64,000 nucleotides of DNA. It comes from Bradyrhizobium sp. 138 (GTDB lineage Bacteria; Pseudomonadota; Alphaproteobacteria; Rhizobiales; Xanthobacteraceae). Where the stretch lies: positions 124,001-188,000 of the forward strand of contig NZ_JADPKT010000100.1 of assembly GCF_023074075.1 (NCBI RefSeq). The letters run 5' to 3'. Made by a program: the position numbers and the translations under genes. Positions 59,182 through 64,000 of this stretch are shown piece after piece (the stretch's first letter is position 1; each line of letters begins with the position of its first letter). The notes beneath the pieces were generated by a model. The model worked only from the letters and a program-made list of their open reading frames with translations, was not told where the DNA came from and searched no databases.

Positions 59182-59585
59182 ATGCTAGGGAAAGCGAAGG
59201 TGGCCACCCGTCTTCCAGCCAAGGATCTGGACCGGGCGCGGACGTTCTATTCCGAGAAACTCGGGCTCGACCCGGTCGAGCAGCGCGAGGGTGGACTGCG
59301 CTACGTCTGCGCGAATGGCGAGTTTGCAATTTTCATCTCGGCCGGCGTGCAATCCGGCACGCATACGCAGATGGCTGGGAAGTCGAGGACATCGAGGCAA
59401 CGGTGCGGGAGCTTCGCGCGCGCGGAGTCAAGTTCGAGGAATACGACCTGCCGGGCCTGAAGACCGTGAACGGGATCGCCGACATCGCCGGGAATTATGC
59501 AAGCAAGGGCGTCGGCGAGAGAGGCGCATGGTTCCGCGACAGCGAAGGCAACCTGCTTGGAATCGGGCAACCTGTTCGAGCCTGA
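59182..59585 (+). pseudogene. VOC-family protein gene with a single-base frameshift
   Basis: The first frame (59182 on) encodes a VOC domain start, VATRLPAKDLDRARTFYSEK, through GTHTQM. At about 59375 the frame must shift by one base: ATGGCTGGGAAGTC reads correctly as M-A-W-E-V only if one more C is present. The second frame then gives the rest, RELRARGVKFEEYDLPGLK through RDSEGNLLGIGQPV, to the stop at 59585. Both parts are well preserved and there is a strong ribosome site AGGAGAG. It is either a very recent pseudogene or a sequencing error. Confidence 0.85.
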
Positions 59586-59590
59586 CAGGG

Positions 59591-59679
59591 CGTAGGATGG
59601 GTAGAGCGCAGCGAACCCATCATTCTCTCCGCCGATCACGAAATTGATGGGTTTCGCAAGAGCTCAACCCATCCTACGC
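59591..59679. repeat. Palindromic repeat, family D copy 3
   Basis: Arms CGTAGGATGGGTAGAGC and AGCTCAACCCATCCTACG; inner ACCCATCA/TGATGGGT. It starts six bases after the end of the frameshifted VOC gene. Confidence 0.93.
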
Positions 59680-59708
59680 GCTAACGCCCTCCGCCCGGCC
59701 ATCACCTC

Positions 59709-59745
59709 TTGCTTGTCCATACAGATGCATTATATTGTCCATACA
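59709..59745. promoter_or_regulatory. vapBC promoter and operator repeats
   Basis: Possible -35 TTGCTT (59709-59714) and -10 TATATT (59731-59736), 16 bases apart. The 11-base direct repeat TTGTCCATACA occurs at 59713-59723 and 59735-59745, 22 bases apart, one on each promoter element, and TTGT-CCAT-ACAA in the second copy is partly symmetric. This fits autorepression by VapB or VapBC. Confidence 0.6.
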
Positions 59746-59764
59746 ACTATTCTGGGCGCCAGTC

Positions 59765-60007
59765 ATGTCAACATTCAGTGTTCGCGATCCTCGCGCAGCT
59801 CAGCTTGCCCGGAAGCTCGCAAAGCTGAGGGGGAGCACGATGACGGAGGCGGTCATTACGGCCCTCGAGAACGAGGTGAAGCGTGAGCGCGACACTGCTC
59901 GCCTGGCCGATCGCTATGCTGCGATTGCTGGGGACCTCGCCGCCAAGGCCGGTCCTAACCCGCGCGAGATGACCAAGGACGACATCGACGAGATGTGGGG
60001 ACATTAG
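59765..60007 (+). CDS. vapB: VapB-family antitoxin
   Basis: An 80-residue antitoxin. The N-terminal half (FSVRDPRAAQLARKLAKLRGSTMTEAVITALE, in part) matches PSK/Rv0623-type VapB DNA-binding domains; the C-terminal half is charged and ends DDIDEMWGH, the part that would wrap the toxin. ATG 59765 follows the repeat-rich promoter, and the stop is one base before the toxin start. Confidence 0.88.
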   Translation: MSTFSVRDPRAAQLARKLAKLRGSTMTEAVITALENEVKRERDTARLADRYAAIAGDLAAKAGPNPREMTKDDIDEMWGH

Positions 60008-60008
60008 G

Positions 60009-60425
60009 ATGTTCGTCGATTCGTCGGTCTTCGTGGCCATTCTGACGAACGAGCCGGAGGCGCGTGATTTCTCGAATGCGATCGAGGCGGCCAGACATTG
60101 TTACACATGCGGCATCGCCCGCCTCGAAACCGTGATGACCGTCTCGACCAGGCTCGATATCGCACCGGTCGAGGTCGACGCGGCATTCGATCGTCTGCTT
60201 GAAGAGCGCGGCATCGGCGTCGTGGATATCACCGATGCCATTGGGCGTGAGGCCGTGGCGGCGTTTGCGCGATATGGCAAGGGACGGGGGCATCCGGCGC
60301 GGCTCAATCTGGGAGATTGTCTGATATACGCCAGCGCGAAGGCCCATCGTGAGCCGCTGCTCTACAAGGGCGCCGACTTTGCCAAGACGGACATGAAGCC
60401 GGCGCGCCGGTCGAAAGGCGAATAA
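60009..60425 (+). CDS. vapC: VapC-family PIN-domain toxin
   Basis: A 138-residue PIN ribonuclease. The acidic active-site residues are Asp4 (MFVDSSVF), Glu40 (IARLETVM), Asp103 (LNLGDCLIYA) and a further Asp near 123-128. Such toxins cut tRNA or rRNA until neutralised by VapB. It starts one base after vapB, so the pair is co-translated. It is the only toxin-antitoxin pair in the window and lies in the patch of family D repeats. Confidence 0.92.
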   Translation: MFVDSSVFVAILTNEPEARDFSNAIEAARHCYTCGIARLETVMTVSTRLDIAPVEVDAAFDRLLEERGIGVVDITDAIGREAVAAFARYGKGRGHPARLNLGDCLIYASAKAHREPLLYKGADFAKTDMKPARRSKGE

Positions 60426-60444
60426 CCAGCGGTTGCGGCCAGCT

Positions 60445-60532
60445 CATAGGACGGTAGAGCGCCAGCGAAACTCGTCAATGTGCCCGTTGCTGACAAAGTG
60501 ATGGCTTTCGCAAGGGCTCGGCCCATCCTACG
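60445..60532. repeat. Palindromic repeat, family D copy 4 (degenerate)
   Basis: Left arm CATAGGACGGTAGAGCG and right arm GGGCTCGGCCCATCCTACG match the family with several changes. It begins 20 bases after the vapC stop. Confidence 0.8.
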
Positions 60533-60558
60533 CACTGATGACCCGAAGCGAGAGTCGC

Positions 60559-60819
60559 CTATTCGATTTTCAATCGGAGGAAGAGGGCGCCTGCAAATCC
60601 AACCGAGAGACATATTCCAAGCGTGTAGCCAGCTGGATTCAGGAAACCATGTCGGTCGGCAAGAACGGTGAGGGCGATAGATGTAATCACTTGCGCGATC
60701 CAAACTCGCCACGCTGCTTCCAGCGCTTTCCCAAAGGTCATCCGACGAAGATAAAGCACCACCCATGATGGTGCCAACAAGACAACCAGCAGAACAAAGA
60801 TCGCGACCGCCGCAAACAT
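60559..60819 (-). CDS. Small hypothetical membrane protein
   Basis: An 86-residue frame, not recognised. It starts with a hydrophobic segment (VAIFVLLVVLLAPSWVVLYL), has a short charged amphipathic middle (RRMTFGKALEAAWRVW) and two further hydrophobic stretches, ending FAGALFLRLKIE. Three membrane passes are plausible. It has no partner gene on its strand; the TRAP genes are upstream in the same direction but 270 bases away. It may be real given its clean membrane pattern. Confidence 0.5.
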   Translation of the reverse strand: MFAAVAIFVLLVVLLAPSWVVLYLRRMTFGKALEAAWRVWIAQVITSIALTVLADRHGFLNPAGYTLGICLSVGFAGALFLRLKIE

Positions 60820-60875
60820 TCGTGCTTATTCCGCCTGCCCATAAAGCCGAGACTACTCCTGTTTATCGCTTAGCT

Positions 60876-60930
60876 CGTAGGATGGGTGGAGCGCCAGCGA
60901 AACCCATCAAACCGTCCGCCGATGACGCAG
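60876..60930. repeat. Truncated family D repeat, copy 5
   Basis: Only the left half is recognisable (CGTAGGATGGGTGGAGCG then ACCCATCAA); the right arm is missing. The rest of the gap 60820-61088 shows nothing else I can identify. Confidence 0.7.
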
Positions 60931-61088
60931 TGCTCTCCTTCATGACGAAGCATTAGCAAGGTCCGCTTTGATCGTTGCGAGGTAGTTGGTCCATCGGCGA
61001 AGCGGTGGGTCGCCTGCCTTGAGGTCTGCTTCCCGGGCTCTAGCGGGCGCGAATTGCTCGCATCGAGCAGCGCACGCAATCGCGCGGG

Positions 61089-62513
61089 CTACTTCTTTTT
61101 TGGTGTCAACCAGTCCTCGTCTTCCAGGGACGGTGCTTGTTTCTGCTGCTCCAGGATTTTTCTGTACTCCTCGGGGATCACCTGGCTGCGAGATGCTTCG
61201 TGCAGCGTGTGTGGGAACCAGGTCGCAATGCCCGGGAAGGCAATCATCAGGCCAACGCAGATCACCTGCAGCATCATGAACTGGAACATGCCAGCGTAGA
61301 TCGTCGCCAGACTCCAGCCCTTGACCACCTGCTTGAGATAGTACGCTGACATGGCGACCGGCGGCGATAGGAAGGCAGTCTGCAGCACCACCGCAACCAA
61401 CGCTCCGAACCATATGAGGTCGATGCCCATGCCTTTCACGACGGGATAGAAGATCGGCAGAAACACCAGGATGATGGCCGGCCACTCAAACGGCCACCCC
61501 AGCAGGAAAATGAGAAAGAGCACGACAATCAGCATGAGGCTCGGCGGCAACTGGAGGCCGAGCATGGTCTCGGTGATCCAGTTCGCCGAGCCGAGGCGGG
61601 CGAACACTGCACCGAAGATGTTCGACGTGACGGCCAGCAGCAGGACCATGCTCGACGTCGCCATCGTCGAGGTCATAGCGCGCTGCAGTCCGCTGAACGA
61701 GAACCTGCCATATGCGATGGCGAGGAGCAGCGCGCCGACGCTGCCGATGCCGGCGGCCTCCGTCGGCGTCGCAAGCCCCCCGATGATCGAGCCGAGCGTC
61801 GCCGTGATGAGCCCGAGCAGCGGCAGCGTGCCGATGACCACCTCGCGCGCAATGTGTCCAGCGGAGTGGATCCGCTCGTCCTTTGGCACCGGCGGCCCGA
61901 GCTTGGGATTAAGGAAGGAGCGGCCCATCAGATAGGCGATGTAGACGCCGGCCAGCAGAAAGCCCGGTCCGAAGGCTGCAGCATACAGATCGGCGACCGA
62001 AACCCCGAGCACCGGCCCCATCACGATCAGCATGACCGACGGGGGGATGAGAATACCAAGCGTGCCGCCCGCCGTGATGGTGCCCGCTGAAAGCTTGGCA
62101 TCATAGCCCGCCTTCGTCATGATCGGCGAGGCCATGATGCCAAGAACGGTGACGGCTGCGCCAACGATACCTGTCGCCATCGCGAACACGGTCGAGGTCA
62201 GGATGACGACGAGGAAGAGTGCGCCGCGCACCGGCGCAAGCAGCATGCGGAACGCCGTAAAAAGACGCTCCATGAGTCCGGCCTGCTCGGTGATGAAGCC
62301 CATGAAGATGAACAGCGGTACGGCGGCGAGGAGTTCTTCCTTCATCATGCCGATGGTCTGGAAGTAACCAAGCTCGAAGACCGTCCCGCCCATGCCCCAG
62401 TATCCGAACGAGAAGGCGAGAAACAGCAACGTGAACGAGATCGGCACACCGATGAAGATCGCGCCAAGCAGCACCAGCAGCATGATGAGGCCGATGAGCG
62501 CTTCTGCAGTCAT
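61089..62513 (-). CDS. dctM: TRAP transporter large membrane subunit, DctM type
   Basis: The large permease subunit of a tripartite ATP-independent periplasmic transporter, 474 residues with about 12 membrane segments. Typical features are GVPISFTLLFLA near the N-terminus, AGGTLGILIPPSVMLIV and GLATPTEAAGIGSVGALLL. It imports a carboxylate-like solute using the sodium gradient. ATG 62513 overlaps the small-subunit stop by four bases. The C-terminal tail EEYRKILEQQKQ is a hydrophilic extension. Confidence 0.92.
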   Translation of the reverse strand: MTAEALIGLIMLLVLLGAIFIGVPISFTLLFLAFSFGYWGMGGTVFELGYFQTIGMMKEELLAAVPLFIFMGFITEQAGLMERLFTAFRMLLAPVRGALFLVVILTSTVFAMATGIVGAAVTVLGIMASPIMTKAGYDAKLSAGTITAGGTLGILIPPSVMLIVMGPVLGVSVADLYAAAFGPGFLLAGVYIAYLMGRSFLNPKLGPPVPKDERIHSAGHIAREVVIGTLPLLGLITATLGSIIGGLATPTEAAGIGSVGALLLAIAYGRFSFSGLQRAMTSTMATSSMVLLLAVTSNIFGAVFARLGSANWITETMLGLQLPPSLMLIVVLFLIFLLGWPFEWPAIILVFLPIFYPVVKGMGIDLIWFGALVAVVLQTAFLSPPVAMSAYYLKQVVKGWSLATIYAGMFQFMMLQVICVGLMIAFPGIATWFPHTLHEASRSQVIPEEYRKILEQQKQAPSLEDEDWLTPKKK

Positions 62514-63073
62514 ATCTCGACTTTCTCCTTGTGCTCGAGTTCGACACCGGTGCGTGCCATGTAGATGCTCTTGATCAACTCGGACACGCCCTGGACCAGC
62601 AGCAGGAGGCAGGCGAACGGAACGACGAATTTGAACGGCCACAGCACGGGCCGCCACGGTGTCTGGTCCGAAGTCTCGTTGATCAGCCAGGCGTAGTAAA
62701 ATTCGTTCCAGCTGATCAGGAACAGCATGATCAGGCTCGGGAAGAAGAAGACGACATAGGAGATCGTATCGATCCAGCCCTTCCTACGGATCGAGAACTT
62801 CTCCCAGAAGAAGTCGGTACGGATATGAGCACCCTTGTGCAGGGCGTAAGCGGCGCCAAGCATGAAGAGCGAGCCGTACAGCATGTAGGTTGCGTCGTAG
62901 GCCCATATGGTCGGCGCGTTGAACAGGTAACGCGCTCCAACCTCGTAGGCGACGGCGAGAACCAGCGGCACCGAGAGCCACGAGATGATCGTGCCGGTCC
63001 GGTCCGTAAAGCCGTCGATCATCCTAATGATGGCCAGTAGCGCCGGCGGCTGCCTGCCTGTTATCTCGGCCAT
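62510..63073 (-). CDS. dctQ: TRAP transporter small membrane subunit, DctQ type
   Basis: A 187-residue protein with four membrane segments. GTIISWLSVPLVLAVAYEVGARYLF and AAYALHKGAHIRTDFFWE are the usual DctQ regions; the second contains the H-I-R-x-D pattern before helix 3. The length is slightly more than average because of the loop NETSDQTPWRP. It lies between the binding-protein gene and dctM and overlaps dctM by ATGA. Confidence 0.9.
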   Translation of the reverse strand: MAEITGRQPPALLAIIRMIDGFTDRTGTIISWLSVPLVLAVAYEVGARYLFNAPTIWAYDATYMLYGSLFMLGAAYALHKGAHIRTDFFWEKFSIRRKGWIDTISYVVFFFPSLIMLFLISWNEFYYAWLINETSDQTPWRPVLWPFKFVVPFACLLLLVQGVSELIKSIYMARTGVELEHKEKVEI

Positions 63074-63167
63074 GCCTCGCCCCTTTCGCCGATCGTTCGT
63101 GCGGCGCAAAGCAGGCCGCCCGCGTGCGCATCGAGGGCGGCCACATCGGCCGCCCTCGGAGGAAGTC

Positions 63168-64000
63168 TTATTTCTCGAGCGGGAAGTAGTAGTTCGCCAT
63201 GAAGGAGTATGGCGGGAAATAGGACCTCTTGTACGGCACCACAGCGCTGGCATAAGCCTTCTGCGAGTCGTGCACCTTCTTGAAGAACGGGTTCCTGGCG
63301 CCCTCGGCCGCCGCGATCTCGTCCCACTTCTTGATGAAGGCCAGCAGGATCTCCGTCGGCGTGCGCAGGATCTGTACGCCGTGCTTCTGCTGCATCTCAA
63401 TCAGCGCATCGGCGTTCTGGCGCTGCCACTTGGTCCACCAGACGAGGAATGTCTCGTTGGCCGCCGACTTGATTATCTCCTGATGTTGCGGGCTGAGCTC
63501 CTTCCACACATCGCCGTTGATGACGATTTCGCCGACCGTCACGTTCTCATGCAAGCCGGGGGAATAGTGATACTTCCAGACGTTGTGGAAGCCGAGTTGC
63601 AGATCCTCGATGCCGCCGACCCATTCAGCGCAATCGATCACGCCGCGTTGCGCAGAGGGAATGATCTCTCCGCCGGGCATGTTGACCACCGTGAAGCCGA
63701 GCGCCTGCCACACTTCGCCGGCCATTCCGGTCTGGCGGCATTTCATGCCCTTCATGTCCTCGACCGTCTGAATCGGCTTCTTGAACCAGCCGAACGCCTG
63801 CGGCCCTGCAGGCAGGATTGGAAACACGACGAGATTGAGCTTGAGCTCCTTCTGATAAAATTCGTTGTAAAGCTCGAGGCCGCCGCCGTGATAGAGCCAA
63901 CCCAACACGTCGATGAAGTCCATGCCGAAAGTACCGCCGGGACCGCCGGTGAACAGGATCGCGGTCTTGCTCTTGCCGGTCCAGTAGCCGGCCCACGCAT
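63168..64000 (-). CDS. dctP: TRAP transporter substrate-binding protein, DctP family (N-terminus beyond window)
   Basis: Periplasmic binding protein of the same transporter; the 5' end is past base 64000. The visible 277 or so residues begin WAGYWTGKSKTAILFTGGPGGTFG and include LGWLYHGGGLELYNEFY, MKGMKCRQTGMAGEVWQALG and VIDCAEWVGGIEDL. This subgroup carries the FTGGPGGTFGMD motif seen in binding proteins for 2-oxo acids, mannitol or chloroaromatic acids. The conserved Arg in MKCRQTG contacts the substrate carboxylate. It is first in the dctP-dctQ-dctM order, with a 94-base gap before dctQ. Confidence 0.9.
   Translation of the reverse strand, partial: AWAGYWTGKSKTAILFTGGPGGTFGMDFIDVLGWLYHGGGLELYNEFYQKELKLNLVVFPILPAGPQAFGWFKKPIQTVEDMKGMKCRQTGMAGEVWQALGFTVVNMPGGEIIPSAQRGVIDCAEWVGGIEDLQLGFHNVWKYHYSPGLHENVTVGEIVINGDVWKELSPQHQEIIKSAANETFLVWWTKWQRQNADALIEMQQKHGVQILRTPTEILLAFIKKWDEIAAAEGARNPFFKKVHDSQKAYASAVVPYKRSYFPPYSFMANYYFPLEK

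Noticed and set aside
60940..61088. Protein-like peptide ending in RRWTNYLATIKADLANASS on the minus strand downstream of dctM
   Set aside because: It has no start of its own (the frame is a shadow within dctM) and no family I recognise. It might be a gene remnant, but the evidence is too thin to list.

Overview
The window reads as a chromosomal segment of a high-GC alphaproteobacterium, most likely Bradyrhizobium or a close relative. This is an inference from the style of the proteins, the gene density and several families of palindromic intergenic repeats typical of that genus; no rRNA or tRNA was seen to confirm it. It holds about 65 protein genes, nearly all metabolic, packed with short gaps or 1-4 base overlaps.

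Layout. 1-3.2 kb: end of a phenylacetate operon (paaD end, paaE, paaI, paaK). 3.3-7.8 kb: an MDR reductase, a YeeE/YedE sulfur-type transporter, and an EamA exporter divergent from a MocR/PdxR-type regulator with a visible operator. 7.8-14 kb: an apparent five-gene operon (ferredoxin, cytochrome P450, MFS transporter, sulfite-oxidase-like molybdoenzyme, hydrolase-OsmC fusion) divergent from a TetR regulator, then a racemase-fold protein. 14.1-19.8 kb: polar amino-acid ABC uptake (binding protein and two permeases, no ATPase) with a class III aminotransferase and an RpiR regulator. 19.9-33.7 kb: amidase, atypical SDR, tartrate/malate-type dehydrogenase, Ldh2-family dehydrogenase, D-2-hydroxyacid dehydrogenase, M20 amidohydrolase, LysR, a DUF1445 hydro-lyase/cyclase and a complete branched-chain-type ABC transporter; this could form a ureide, carbamoyl or hydroxy-acid catabolic module. 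33.9-38 kb: four-carbon sugar-acid (threonate/erythronate) degradation. 38.1-39.8 kb: chemoreceptor. 40-44 kb: thiolase-like protein, nitronate-monooxygenase-like flavoprotein, glutathione transferase. 44.2-57.1 kb: a dense acyl-CoA island with two acyl-CoA dehydrogenases, three crotonases, SDRs including a dienoyl-CoA-reductase type, two CoA ligases, and an aminoglycoside-phosphotransferase-like kinase followed by a small DUF6285-like protein. 57.3-61 kb: a less orderly patch with YccF, a low-GC-looking ABC binding protein, a frameshifted VOC gene, a VapBC pair and five repeats of one subfamily. 61-64 kb: a TRAP transporter whose binding-protein gene runs off the window.

The most interesting functional reading is that the 44-52 kb island is a 4-hydroxyacyl-CoA catabolic system resembling LvaABC of Pseudomonas levulinate metabolism and human ACAD10/11: a kinase phosphorylates the 4-hydroxyl, an ACAD10/11-type dehydrogenase eliminates phosphate, and the crotonases and SDRs finish the oxidation.

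The second theme is the intergenic repeats, 21 of them listed individually. Most lie within about 15 bases of a stop codon and many fill the whole gap between convergent genes. Four subfamilies share one fold while their stem sequences differ in a compensating way. Several divergent promoter regions carry clear inverted or direct repeats that are good operator candidates (MocR, RpiR, tartrate dehydrogenase, LysR, VapB). No CRISPR array, insertion sequence or origin was found, and no gene-free stretch exceeds 300 bases.
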